Positions 34,795 to 47,289 of a DNA stretch of 64,000 nucleotides are shown here, piece after piece. The DNA comes from Girardinichthys multiradiatus (Eukaryota > Chordata > Actinopteri > Cyprinodontiformes > Goodeidae), in assembly GCF_021462225.1 (NCBI RefSeq), contig NC_061805.1, forward strand, positions 26,615,958-26,679,957, given 5' to 3'. The position numbers and the translations under genes are program-made. Under the pieces are notes generated by a model. That model ran no database searches. It was not told the origin of the DNA and saw only the letters and a program-made list of their open reading frames with translations. The first letter of the stretch is position 1. Each line of letters begins with the position of its first letter.

Positions 34795-36430
34795 GAAGAC
34801 TGTAGATTCTTTGATGGAGTTAAGTAATTTGGAATCAAGCTTATGATGAAAGATTAGCCCCATTTATGCATCAAAGCATATGTTCATTACCTTTATTATA
34901 ACTTTAAAAAGTGCATCAGAGTACAGTGCTGTTGGTTAATGTATTTATAGATTAAATTGGTGGGATTTGTTAGTTTTCATGCGCATAATAAATAATGAAA
35001 AAAATATTTTGATCTGCTGAGCATTAGTCAGAGTTTAAAAAGGGAAATTTTGCAGATTCCAATGTTTGGTCATAGGTTGGTTGATCCCAATTTTTTAATT
35101 TATTATTTTTATTATATGATTAAAGCATATCAAGTGCACACCCTTTCAAAAGAATATTTGTAGATTGTTTCACACACAGTCACTAAGATTAGCATTGTGT
35201 GTGTAAAACAGAGATTTTTGACAGTAAGGCAAAGCTTGTAAGGTTGTTTTTCTGCAAAGCATTTTTAGCAATGTTAAATTGATTAAGAAATTGCTTGAAT
35301 CATAACAGGCATGCCCCTGCTGATGCGCTTGCAGTTCAGTAATCACTTCTGTTAAGATGCAACCTTTTATTTATTTCTGGGATTTGATTCTTTGTTTTCT
35401 TTGAACTGTCAAGCAATCACCTCATCATTTCACACTTAATTTCCACTCCCACTGGTGGTCATTTCTCTCCTTGTGTAGTGTTATTTATATTTTAGTTTTT
35501 AAAATTTGTTTGAACAGTGAGTCAGTTGTTACTGATATGCCTACCCTTCCTCTCTTTCCCAGCTTTCTGCTTGCTTCATCATCCAATTTGTCTGTCACAC
35601 ATTGCTTCTCTTGGATTTCACATTGTGTTTTTTGTGCCACCTATTTACACTACAGCAGTCTTTTTCATCTTTCTTGCTTTTCGTGTATTGCATGAAACCT
35701 ATCAGATGAGCTAAAGTGAATGAGGCTTCTGTGCACATTCTGTTATCTTTACTCAGTGTGCCAAAAACAATCTTTGGCAGATCGCTGTAGACCAAACAAA
35801 CGCAGCATTAGGATTATGGCAATAACTAAGTATCAGAGGTTTTATTCACCCGGCGGAATAAAATGAGTTAACCTTTGTGCATATTTATCTTTTTATCAAC
35901 ACAGTGGTTGAATGCTTTTGGCATTTTGAAATATTTGCTTTTGTAATACTTATTTAGTTCAGAATGGAGAAAACATTTAGTTCATTGGTTGTCTCCTCTG
36001 TAAATTCACCTAGGAGCATGCTTTAACTCTTACCGGCACTCTGTCTTTATTTATCATAATTAATAAACACATATCAGCAGGACGTAAGTGGGATATTTTA
36101 TGGCTGTGTGAATTGTGCTAATGTGCATAACTATGTGACACTATAGTTGCATAACTGCCTCACTGGAGTACATATGAAATGAACATAAGGGCATCAGTTT
36201 CACACAAAGACCTAGAGGGGGTTTTGGGATCATTTTAAATATCTATTTCATTCCAATTTTAGTCACCTCTGGGGCAGAGTATTCAATCATGGTCTTATCT
36301 GTCAGACAGAGGCAACAACATGGACAGATCAATAAGAACACAACCAGACACATTGGTGGCTGGGGGGTTAGCTGCTGGTGTCTCTGATAGCTCTTCTTAG
36401 TTAAAAGTTAGAGTTAAGAGCAGGAATATA
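34795..36430. other. AT-rich non-coding stretch, no supported feature
   Basis: No transposon ends, exons or RNA genes were recognised. The open frames at 35,471-35,795 overlap on both strands and show no motif. Confidence 0.4.
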
Positions 36431-36433
36431 AGA

Positions 36434-36767
36434 TATACTCACCGGCCAGGTTGTTGCATACAACTGTTCATTTACTTATTAACACAAATACTGAATTAGC
36501 CAATCACATGGCAGCAATGCATTGCATTTAGACATCTAGATGTGATGAAGAGGACTAGCTGTTACTACTTGATGTTACTGTGGTTTTTGCACAAAACCAT
36601 CACCAAAAGAAAATATCTGAGTGGCAATTGCTGTGTGAACAAAATGCTTTGTTGATGTGAGAGGAAAATGGGAAGCCTGGCTTAAGCGGATAGAAAGCCA
36701 ACAGTAACTCAAAAACACCTGTTCCAATGAAAGTATGCAAAATACCATCTTTGAACACACAAATTTA
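36434..36767 (+). mobile_element. Tc1-like relic with one terminus (ACTCACCGGCC)
   Basis: It begins ATACTCACCGGCCAGG, the terminus of the same Tc1-like family as the split relic at 10.9-13.05 kb. GCCAATCACATGGCAGCAATG and CATTTAGACATCTAG then match the sub-terminal region. Further on, GAAAGCCAACAGTAACTC matches the transposase linker. The coding direction would be plus, but a deletion removes the start-proximal part and stops are present. It is inactive. Confidence 0.65.
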
Positions 36768-37021
36768 GATTTTTTTTTTTACTGATAAGTTTCACAAATC
36801 TAAGACTGGTTTTTAAAGCTTGTCTGTTCAGTGTAGAATTACAAAGATCAGATTGATCAGTACATGTGTTTGAACTAATAGTAATAATAAGGATAATCAA
36901 ATGCAGTCGAAATTCATTAAAAAACTGTGGAACAGCCCTTTAGTTTAGCAATGTTTGGAAGCTTGGAAGCACATGCAAACTTTAGTTTCAGTTAGGCGAC
37001 TAGCCACTAGCTGTGAGCTAA

Positions 37022-38140
37022 ATTCAATTTCAATTCAATTCAGTTTATTTATATAACACCAATTCACAACACACGTTGTCTCAAGGCACTTCACAAAAGT
37101 CAGGTACATACATTCCAATTAATCCTAATCATTGAACAGTGCAGTCAGATTCAGTTATTTATTTAAATTGGATAAAACGTTTTTCTCTCTTAGGAAACTC
37201 AGCAGATTGCATCGAGTCAGAGATTTGTAGCAGTCACTCCTCCTGGATGAGCATGTAGAGACAGTGGACAGTCACTGGCGTTGACTTTGCAGCAATCCCT
37301 CATACTGAGCATGCATGTAGCGACAGTGGAGAGGAAAAACTCCCTTTTAACAGAAAGAAACCTCCAGCAGAACCAGGCTCAGTGTGAGCGGCCATCTGCC
37401 ACAACCAACTAGGCGTTTGAGAGAACAGAGCAGAGACACAAAGAGAACAAAGAAGCACTGATCCAGGGGTACTTTCTATACGAAGGAAAAGTAAATGTTA
37501 GTGGATGTAGCTCCTTTAGTCATTTCATCTAGAAAGAAAGAACAGATAAAATTTGAGCCAGGTTTCAAGGATAGAGTCTGAAAGAGAGCACATAGAGTTA
37601 GTTACAGTTAAGCTCAGTCAATTGCTATATCTAGGAGAGAGAAAGGGTTAAACACTGAAAGACAGGGCCATGTGGATCATCTGTAGAAGGTGAGCATTAA
37701 GTTGTTGCCAGCAGAAGCTTGGACAATGCGCCTCTCCAGAAAGGTGTCACAGGCAGACACAGTCAGGCCAGGTGTAACTTCTAGGAAGAGAAAAGAGAGA
37801 GAACATAAAGTTAAAAACTGAAATGACAGCAAATAATGCAGAAAAGAGTAGTGTGAGAATGTAGCGAAGAGGGTGAAAGTGGTCATTATGTCCTCCAGCA
37901 GCTTAAGCCTATAGCAGCATAAACACAGAGATAGTTTCAGTTTAAGTTTATTTATTTATATAGAGCTTATTTACAACAATGTCGTCTCAAGGCACCCCAC
38001 AAAGGGTCCCGGAACGGCGCGGGGCCGCCGGGAAGGCCAGACCAAACCACTGAGTGCCAGAGCCTGGCCACCCCAGAATGGGCCATGTGTAGGGGTACTA
38101 AGTAAAATAATAAACTGATAAAGTTTGTCCATCTAGACCC
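37022..38140. repeat. Teleost interspersed repeat (GAACCAGGCTCAG type), tandem pieces
   Basis: It opens with TTCAATTCAATTCAGTTTATTTATATAA-like sequence, then TCTCAAGGCACTTCACAAA, ACTCCCTTTTAACAG and CCAGCAGAACCAGGCTCAG, and later CAGCAGCTTAAGCCTATAGCAGC near 37,895. These words are hallmarks of a very common teleost repeat. At about 37,937 a second, related beginning (GTTTATTTATTTATATAGAG, TCTCAAGGCACCCCAC) restarts the same order, so two copies or fragments lie head to tail. The second contains an unusually GC-rich patch (38,011-38,040). No open reading frame of a reverse transcriptase is present. Confidence 0.65.
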
Positions 38141-38149
38141 CACTGATGG

Positions 38150-41100
38150 CCATTGTTATACTAAAAACTACAAGGATTGGGATACCTCTCTCTGTCAGAC
38201 TGATTATAACCATTGGAAAAGAGAAGGGGTCATACAGGTAGCAGAAATGAGTTGTCCTGTTTTGTTAACAACATAGTCAAAAACACAAGCTAACAACGAC
38301 TGGACAGTGTTACATAAAATAGATTGCTTTTTGAGAAATATCGTGGTGTTACACCCCTTTTCATTTAGAAATACAACTTGGACAAAATGAGAGAGGTTTG
38401 GGTTTTCAATTAAAATGTAAAGTACATTTTACCTTTAACATGTTTTTCAGCGTTTATCTACAGTTTTATTAAAAGCAACTGATTATTTGTTATTAGGCCA
38501 TAAAAGGGATCAAGTTTTCCTGACATTCAAATGTGCCAATGGAAAATCAGAAGAAGGTATGAAATATTCTTACAGCTCAGCACTGTCTGTCTCTATGTGT
38601 CCCAAGACTGATGGTGTTTTTTGCAAGAAGATGTTATCTTGCCCAGGTTCCTTCCTGTAACAAACCAAGCTGTCTAAGAAACTGACCTATTCAACCCATG
38701 TTTGCTCAAGTGTTTTTCTTCTTTGTTGTGCCACCTCCCTTGTGATACGTTACAGACATGAGGCACACAGCATCACAAATGTAAGGGGAATTATCTCTTA
38801 TAAGTACAAAAATACAGCAATGACGCTGTTCATTTTCATTAGGGAATTGCTTTTGACGAAGGTGGTGATTAGGATTGCCATAATGACTACAGCATGTACG
38901 AGGAGGCATAGAGAAAGATTTAAAAGGCTTAGGCTTGTAGAGGGTGTCCCCGCACATACACACACATACCTCACCGGATTTAGAAATGTCGTGGACTTCT
39001 GCTGGCTTATAACTCTAGCTAAAACTTTCACACAAAACTAGATGGTTTGACTTCAATCGTAGTTGTTTCCGCTGATCATGATTGGTTCATTCCATTTAAT
39101 TGTACTAAATGCCATCTTTTTATGGCGTTTATGGTATTTAGCCTGCATGTTTTACATTTCCTTGAAAACAATGTCATTTTCAAAATATATTTTCTCACTT
39201 GACCCTAATTGTGACTCCCTGTCCAATCCAATAAGACATACTCTCATGTCACAAGGTGCAGAAAGACATTCTCTGCACTGCAGGGAATAAATAAACAGCT
39301 AAATTGTTACACTAAACACCTACATTCATTATCCATGTTTTACTATGTAACGATATATAAAAACATGTATTTCTTTGCTGTGTATTTACTTTTTTCTGTT
39401 TTTTGATCTCCAAAATATAATGCCATTAGGTTGAGAATATAAGAGTTGATTGGTTCACATGTTGCTCTCGACTTTGCTGTTTGCCTACACATTATTCTGT
39501 ATTACGTTGGCAAAATGCAGAATAATGCATGTGGACTAGCTAAAATAATGATGCATGAAATATTTGAAATCTTTAAACACCCCAAATATTCTCAGTCTGG
39601 TATGCTACGTTGTGGTTGTGGTACTAAAATGTTACCAAAAATATATCACATAGGGTGTTTGTAGACTTACTGACTGTTTGTGCAGTGTTCTTGTCTTGCT
39701 ATGCAAACTGCAAATCGTAAAGAGTTTCAACAAACTTGCAAGCTTCTCATTGAGGGATACTGCGATGTAGGCTATATGTATTTTTGCAACATAATTCAGA
39801 CTATAGCATTTAGTAGGTCATTCTTCTTATGTTACATAAAGATTTACTGATAAATGCTCCTCACCCTTTCCTATTTTCCTCCTGGTTTTATGTGTGTTTC
39901 ACGTGCCAGCGAGAAATATCAGAGCAACAATTTTTCTTGCTGTGATGATGCAGAAAATTTGCATAGCATTCCACATCTAAGTTCTTAAGAGCTGCATTTC
40001 TATTTTTATTTGCCTCTAAGGTCTTGACTTGATGCTCAATTTCCCAGATCTTGTTCCAGTCAGGCATCTGTAAGCTGTGCCAGATATCACAGCACACCTT
40101 CAGAAGTCATGTCTGTTTTGCCTGGAATAGGGGGACCACTATTTTGGAACACGTTACGGAAAATTTCTGAGCTGAATTTTTAAAAATGTTTTTTATTGTT
40201 CTGATGTAATATTCTAAACTTAAATGTTGCGTTTTAATTAGCTGTAAGTGGAAAATTATCAGAATTTGAAACAATGTAGGTGTAAAAACATCTATCTCAC
40301 TAATTAATATATAACATTTGTTTCACATATTGAAATTACTGAAATAAATTAACTTGTAAATAATGTTATAATTTGTTAAGTATGACTAAATATCTGGAAT
40401 TTTTATTATTATTAGATTTACTTTACAAAGTTACCAAAGGTGAACAAATATCCAATCAACCCCTTCTACTTACCTCCAAAGCTGTTTGCACAACTGCAGA
40501 GTTTGGTTAGTACATATGAGACCACAGAATATTTAATGCAGCTACTATGTGTTCCCTGCATGCATTTTGAAGAACAGCCTAATCTGGATTACGTGTTCAG
40601 GGCATCCTTTGTGCTAGGTGGTAGGGCATCCCCCAGTACACATATGGCCATATGCAGGTTTTACGCAGGCAGCCCAATGATGTCATCACAGTTTTAATGA
40701 AGGATTACTCTGACATCACAGGGACTGATGCCAAGGTAAACCTATTAACTTCACCGTGTGCTTGAGGTGCACTTGAGCTGAAGCTACGTGCGCATGTGTA
40801 ATATGGAAAAGCCCCTTGTGCAAAGTGCTCAGAGTGTCTGCTTCCTGCTTTCATCAGTTTAAAACTAAGTTTGCGAGCCAAAACAGGTCTGTGATGTCCC
40901 CAACTGCTTTGTTTTTTGTTTGTGTAAAATTTACAGCAAATCACAATTAAGGTTTTAAAGCAAAAGAGAGATGCACCAATCTGGCTTGGTCTCACCTGGC
41001 TGATTCAGTTGATTACATATTTTTTTCTAAAGGACTATAAAAAAATAACAGAGAATTTAATCCGCAACAGCTTCTTTGTTAGAGGTAGTAGTTTTGAATC

Positions 41101-41985
41101 GAACAAAATATAAATAAATCATAGGATTAGGCAGATTTATTCAATCAATTATTATTTGATTTTTACTAAATAAAAAATGCAAGTATTGGGTGGAAGTCCT
41201 TAGTTTTGACCCATTTCATGAATGTGAAGAAAAAAATAAGATTTTACATAATTTAAGTTGCCAGTCAGAGATAGATCAGAGACAATCAAGGAAACTTTGG
41301 CCTTTTCAGATTTCTGGCGGATTTATTGGTTCATCTGTAAAAGTAAATTATTCTCATAAGGGTTGTTTGAAACTATGCCTCAAAATGCTGAAGGTTTTTA
41401 AATATTTCAAATACTGATGCAAAAATAAATCATTTAACCATATAAAGACAAACAAATCGGTTTTAACAACCTTATTTCTGACAATTTAACCACATAACAA
41501 ATTTGGTGTTTTGCTTACCGGCTGTAGGAATGCCACCTGCCACCACATGCACCTTCTTAGACAGCGGTTCTCGGACGTTTTAGAACTAGAAGCACTTTAC
41601 TTTTCCAATGAATACCAAGTTGGAATAATAAACCTCTTAAAGTCAGAATTTAAAGAGGGAAATATGATGGTTTCTCATCAACCCCTCAAAATCCTGTATG
41701 GCCACCATTCCTTTAAAGTACTTTAAAAAGCTGTAGTAACGAAGAATGTTTTTGCACCTCTGTCAGTTTTTACTTTATTAAACCGTTCACACACACATAC
41801 CTTTACAGACTCTATTTGTAAACCTTTGCCTTTAGTATTTAAATGCATAAAATGCATAAATTTACAATGATTTTAGGTTGTACTGCTTACAATAATAATC
41901 CTGGTCATTGAGGATAACAGCTGGTAATTCCCACTCATTTTCCTGCTTGCAACTAGAAAATGATTAAGTTAGGTTAGATGTTTTT
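38150..41985. other. AT-rich non-coding stretch, no supported feature
   Basis: Short open frames without motifs on both strands. A minus-strand GCTTTGGAG|GTAAGTAG at about 40,474 is a good donor word but has no paired acceptor that I can support. Confidence 0.4.
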
Positions 41986-41989
41986 CTGA

Positions 41990-42037
41990 AGCCATCCATC
42001 CACCCATCCGTCAGTCCATCCTTTCATCCATCCATGC
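41990..42037. repeat. Degenerate (CCAT)n
   Basis: Imperfect CCATCCATCC/CCATCCGT units, possibly the decayed tail of a SINE of the kind seen intact at 45.87-46.21 kb. Confidence 0.6.
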
Positions 42038-42039
42038 TA

Positions 42040-44840
42040 GTGCTAGTCACCGTCTTCAAAAATATATAATACATATTTCTAAATGTCTTGACTGTGTGTC
42101 ACCTCAGTTTGAAGCAAAGACCGATGTCTTTGAAATACTCACCTTTTTGGCTGTTCAGCCTCATTATCTTCAGATTACAGCTAATTTGCTTCTTACTTAC
42201 ATTGTAAATAGCTAACAGCTAAATTTCCTATGAGTACCACTAAAGGCAATCCAAGTACCATCAGTGGTACTTGTACCACCGGCGCTAAGAAGCTGAGTTT
42301 TCATCAAGTCCTTCATTTGAAGGTTACAGAAAACCAAATTTAAAAAAGACGGATTATTAAAAAAAGGACATTTAATAGAGTCGTAATAGAACAACTCGCA
42401 TGATGAAAAGTTGTCTGGAAGACTTATGATGAAAATATTTGTCATTTGGGAAAATCCAGGTACTTTATGATCAGTGCATCAGTTGATTTCTTAGCAGATT
42501 TCTGACATGTATTATTTAAGGCATACAAGCTTTCATATTAGTTGGAAAAATATGATGAATACAAAAATACACGTCCAATATATGAAGTATGATGCCAAAA
42601 CATTATAATTATTCCAGGTGATATTTAAGAAAAACTGTTGTTGTGTTGGTAGCATCCATTAGATACCTTGATTTTTAAAACATAGAAATCCCTGAATACT
42701 ATGTCTTGCATTAGGATTTAAAGCATTAAGAGTTATGTCTTTAATTTTCTATTAAATGTAAATGCTTTTTGGTCAATTTTTTGGATAGGCATCAAAGTAG
42801 ATTGTAAAGGCTTATGCTTTCAGGGCCGATGCTGTGTGTGCCTTTGTTTGGTGCATCACTGTTTAAATATTAGTAACTATGTGATATCAACAACCCTCCT
42901 CCTTACACATTAACAACAGTTACATGCCAGCAAGGTGAGATGTATTTTTCTTTTGGCCCCTGGACACATTTTTAAACCTGGAGGCACAAATCATCAAGTC
43001 CGCGGGCAGAAGTGCTTTTGAACATTGCCTTTCAAGTACATTTTGTATTAAGCTGCCTTGCTGTAGTGACAATAGATTGCAGCTCTTTAGGTTTTGTTCC
43101 TGAATAATGATCAAATATAATGTTGGATTATAAAAAAATAAAATTGTCAGGCTGGTTTTATTGTTTCTCTTGTTGATCTGACTCGTAGATCTGTTCTGAC
43201 ACAAGTGGTTTTGTGCTTGTAGCACAGATTTCTTCATGCCGGTCACACTACATGCCTCTCTAATTCATTCAGTCCAGCATCTATTCAGCTTTAACATATC
43301 ACGACACTCGCTCCCTCTCGCTTTCTCTACTCTCACACACTGGATTCTCGGTGAAAGCCACAAAATGTGTAAGTACTCCAAGAAAACACATGTGCAGCAT
43401 GATTAAGAGCTTTTGTTGGTCTGATATTCGACACTGCACACTTCTCTACACATTTCATTCTGCAATGACGGTGCTTTCTATTTTCCTTTGTGCTCTGCTG
43501 AGTCTGTGAGACAAACGGCTTAAACCCTCTCTGTGCCCCGTGAGTCAGCTTGATGTATAAATAGAGCCAAGGTAAGTCTTGCATGGCCTCTGTGAAGTAT
43601 TAAGTAGCTGCTGTTAATAACTAATGTCATGGCCCAAAACCATGTAAAATCCTGCATCACTGGTTTAAATTAACATGAACAAATTGTCCTCCATACAGTC
43701 AGCCCTGATTGTTCAACTTCAGTTGTTGACCCTGTCATTTTCTATCTCTCAAAACACAATCTGCTGCCTTGTCCTTAGCAACTGACGGCTCATTGGTTGT
43801 AACTTCCTACCTGTCCCTTTTGAATTCTGCCATAGCAACCACATTATAAACATGTATCCAGCAGAGGGACTGTGGACACAGGCAGGAAGCATGACACTAT
43901 CTAAGGAATTGCTTCTTGACATACATATTAGCAGCCCATTTTGAAGTAACCAAAGTGACTGCGAGTGGTTCCTATTTTAAGCAAATGCATTTGTCCCTGA
44001 ATTTCAATTATCAATCTGTATTGTTCCCCCTCTTTAATCACATCACATTGACTTATTTACATACGCAATGAACAAACATCACTGTAACCATATTTCGGTT
44101 TCTTGCAGAGCTAGACGAGGTGCAGTTGCCAAGTGCTCTGAGCTGCAACAGTAGTTTGTGACTTTTTGTAACCACAGTCCTTTCCTATATTTATTATTTC
44201 ATGTAGCTCAGTTTAGTGGTTGCAAAAATAAGAATTTAAAATCTTGCACACATCTATCATTTGTATTAGTTGAAAAGGTGGTGCGTAATCTTTCATATAA
44301 GCTGCTCAGCTGGTGTGAAAATGTTTCAGTTTTCAGATCCAGCTGTTCTGCTTTTATGGTTTTAAACCTTGGGGAGTCTGAGTGACGACAGTCGCCTGGC
44401 ACTGTGTCTCGGCACGTCGGCACAGCTGCCAGTGGCTGACTGGGCAGCAAGGCAAACATAGGCGTGTGTCCCAGCCTGTGTGTTTGTGTGATGATCTGTG
44501 TGTATTCAAACATGCCGCCGTGCGGTTCTTTCTAATACTTGGTGTTTAACAGCTCATGTGACTTTGTGTGTGTGTTAGCTGATGCATTTAGATGTTCAAG
44601 AAGTATGGAGAGGCTTGTCATTGTCAGTCAGTGTATCTTTAACTTTGACAGCCCTCCCTGTCCACACAGGAGCTGTTGTCACATGCTGGATGCTTCTGTC
44701 AGAGTTGAGCAGAAGCAGTAACTCCAAGGAGATTTGCTGCTCTGCGGGTTTATGCTATTGCTTACCTACACCTGTTTTCTCTATGGAGAAGACTGCCCTC
44801 TGCTGGTAGCTGATAATGAGACTCTTCAGGATCGTACAGT
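42040..44840. other. Non-coding stretch, no supported feature
   Basis: A TATAAATAG word at 43,555-43,563 sits 10 bases before AAG|GTAAGTC (43,572). No supporting acceptor or coding frame was found. Elsewhere nothing recognised. Confidence 0.35.
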
Positions 44841-44841
44841 T

Positions 44842-44898
44842 ATGGATGGATGGATGGATGGATGGATGGATGGATGGATGGATGGATGGATGGATGGA
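44842..44898. repeat. (ATGG)n microsatellite
   Basis: About 14 perfect ATGG units. Such runs often mark the 3' tail of the GGATGG-tailed teleost SINE, but no SINE body adjoins it here. Confidence 0.95.
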
Positions 44899-45868
44899 AC
44901 TGAGAAATAAAACCTATTCGCCATAATGTAGTTGTGATTTTAGGAAGAAAAAAATCCCATATTTGATCAGATTTTACTTTTATTTCTTGTTTTGACTAAA
45001 TTTATGCAACACATTTTCCTAATTAAAATTTAAGAATGTGATCTAAATCTGAAACTCATCATGTCAGACCGAAGTATTTTAATTAAATTACTGGGACTAT
45101 GCTGCCCCCTAAAGGTACAAAATAGCTATTACCAGGAATTCTCAGAGGCTTAAATCCAAGTATCTAAAAGGCAACTAGACTTCTTGGTTCTTAAACACAT
45201 TTCAACCCTAATCAGAAAGACTTTTGTAAGCCTGAATGATTTTAAGGACTACCAAGAATTTAAGCTGTTTTGGGGGCAGTCATTTAATGAACATTGTGAA
45301 GAAATTAAACATTTATGAGGACCAAAAATGCGAATTGCCTGCTAGTTAGGATTAAAAGATAATTACCACATTGGTCCTGAATCATTATCCAACAAAAGGA
45401 TAATATCAAACAAAAGGCCTGAAGGCAGTGACAGCATTTGCCATATGTTGCTCTATATTATTTCCCATTAGAAGTTTCTTTCAGACAAAAAAATACCTTA
45501 GGTTTCTTGATTTGTCACTGAAATAAATTATTAAACCCAGAAAAAGATTATGATTTATTGTTTGCTTGTGTTGCACTCACTGCTGTTTCACTTACTCTAT
45601 AGACATAAAGCATTGCGCAGTATTAGATGCGCACGATTTGGTAAACATTTAAAACAACAACGTATAACATGATCTAATTGTATTCATTTAAAACAAAAAA
45701 AGCAATAATTACTGTTATCCAGAATATTTGGATTGCTATATTGACACATAAAATTTTTAAAAAATATTGAATAAAGACTGTTTTGAAGGTAAGAGTATTT
45801 CTTAAATGATTTCTGCTCAGAATATACCTTATACTGGTACTTTATTAAAAAAAAAAGCAGAACAGCAA

Positions 45869-46214
45869 AAAGTCAGTCAGTCATTTTCTACCGCTTATTC
45901 CATAGTGGGTCGCGGGGAAGCTGGTGCCTATCTCCAGCAGTCTATGGGCGAGAGGCGGGGTACACCCTGGACAGGTGGCCAGTCCATCGCAGGGCAACAC
46001 ACAACCAACCACGCACACACTCATTCACACACCTAAGGGCAATTTAGAGTGACCAACTAACCTAACAGGCATGTCTTTGGACTGTGGGAGGAAGCCGGAG
46101 TACCTGGTGAGAACCCACGCATGCACGGGGAGAACATGCAAACTCCATGCAGAATCGAACCCAGGACCTTCTTGCTGCAAGACAACAGTGCTACCAACTG
46201 CACCACCGTGCAGC
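45869..46214 (-). repeat. tRNA-headed SINE, nearly full length
   Basis: On the minus strand it starts GCTGCACGGTGGTGCAGTTG. A box A-like segment (TGGTGCAGTTGGTAGCA, plus coordinates 46,189-46,205) and box B (GGGTTCGATTC, 46,152-46,162) follow. The body has TTTGCATGTTCTCCCCGTGC, CCACAGTCCAAAGACATGC and CTAAATTGCCC, then CCTGGACAGGTGG or its complement. It ends at AAGCGGTAGAAAATGACTGA and a short ACTG repeat. This is the common teleost SINE whose tail is usually GGATGGATGG. The tail here is ACTG-type, a local variant. Overlapping open frames are shadows. Confidence 0.82.
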
Positions 46215-46219
46215 AAAAA

Positions 46220-46980
46220 AGTATATTTAGGTAATATAAGCAGGTTACCTAGTCAGAAAAGTTGCTTGGGTGAAACCTCCAGTCAGCTGTATGCTGCTCA
46301 TAGTCTTAAACTTTGGTTACCTTTGCAAACAAATATATTCAAACAGCCAAATTAGTCTTTCTTGTAAGGAAGGAAAAATGTGTAGAAGCCTTTTCAGACA
46401 GCTGACAAGCAGTGCAAAAGTAACATTTGTAGACATGCCGGTGCTGAACAACTACATGCCCCATACAGCCAGAGAAAACTGATCATTCTGGGATCTTCAG
46501 CTCATCCTTAGGTCATATCAGCCAAAGACCTTTAAATAGTAGCAATGGTTTGATGTTCTAGGTTTTTAAACCTTAATTTTTTCAAACTTGATTTACCTTC
46601 ATACCTGTAACCAGCCGGCATTTAGCAGACACTCCTACATACTACTTATTGTTTAAGATTAGCACAATTAATTTTTAGTTTGGGCTTATGAAACATTTTA
46701 GGCCACTGTTTTATTTAAGTATTTAATTTAGCTTTTGTACCCCAGTTTTACTTATCACACTTATGAAGCCTTACCTATGAAGCCAACCTAATACTATATA
46801 GGTTGGCCAATGAATTTTATTTCTTTGTCAATACTGACTCTTAGTGGCTGTTTGAGAGAAAATCTAAATTAGTTGACTCTGCCTCTGCACTTTGCTCCTC
46901 CCTTGTCTGCATCTTTAGCTCTCACTGTTCATACATCTCTTTTTTTCCTGTTTCAAGTCACACCCATCCTGATCCCTCTT
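46220..46980. other. Non-coding stretch, no supported feature
   Basis: AT-rich, with a pyrimidine-rich segment beginning at about 46,930 that leads toward the exon candidate at 47.1 kb. Confidence 0.4.
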
Positions 46981-47120
46981 CTCCTTCTCTCTTCACACAC
47001 ACATACACACACCTCTCTCCTTTCTAGTCATCAGCCTCCTCACCGCATCCCTTCTTCCTCTCTTCTCTGAGCCTATACACAATTGCATGTGTTTATATTG
47101 CTCGTTAAAAAAAAAAAAAC

Positions 47121-47281
47121 ATGAGTTTGCCTGTGAACTCGGATTATCTGTCATTGGAGAAGATAGCTCGGTACCGCCACGCCTGCTCCAATGGCTCACC
47201 CTACGCCACGAACAAGCCCATCGACATCAAACCTCGTGCCAGGAGGGGGTATGGCTCCTCACCAAAACTATTCGCAGGGAG
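47121..47281 (+). CDS. Candidate first coding exon (exon 1a), protein not recognised
   Basis: ATG at 47,121 has A at -3 and is preceded by an in-frame TAA at 47,106, so it is the first possible start. The 53 codons plus two bases read MSLPVNSDYLSLEKIARYRH, then ACSNGSPYATNKPIDIKPRA and RRGYGSSPKLFAG. Codons are GC-rich at third positions (TAC CGC CAC GCC TGC TCC), unlike the AT-rich surroundings. It runs into GGGAG|GTGTGTCAG, a usable 5' splice site, in phase 2. The peptide is polar and basic with tyrosines, resembling disordered N-termini of cytoplasmic scaffold or signalling proteins. I recognise no family. Exon 1b (52.5 kb) also ends in phase 2, and the exon candidate at 61.5 kb accepts that phase. 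A first exon of an alternative promoter is the simplest reading. Confidence 0.5.
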
Positions 47282-47289
47282 GTGTGTCA

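Noticed and set aside
45806..46355. Open frames at 45.8-46.35 kb on both strands
   Set aside because: They lie across a tRNA-headed SINE and have no motif.
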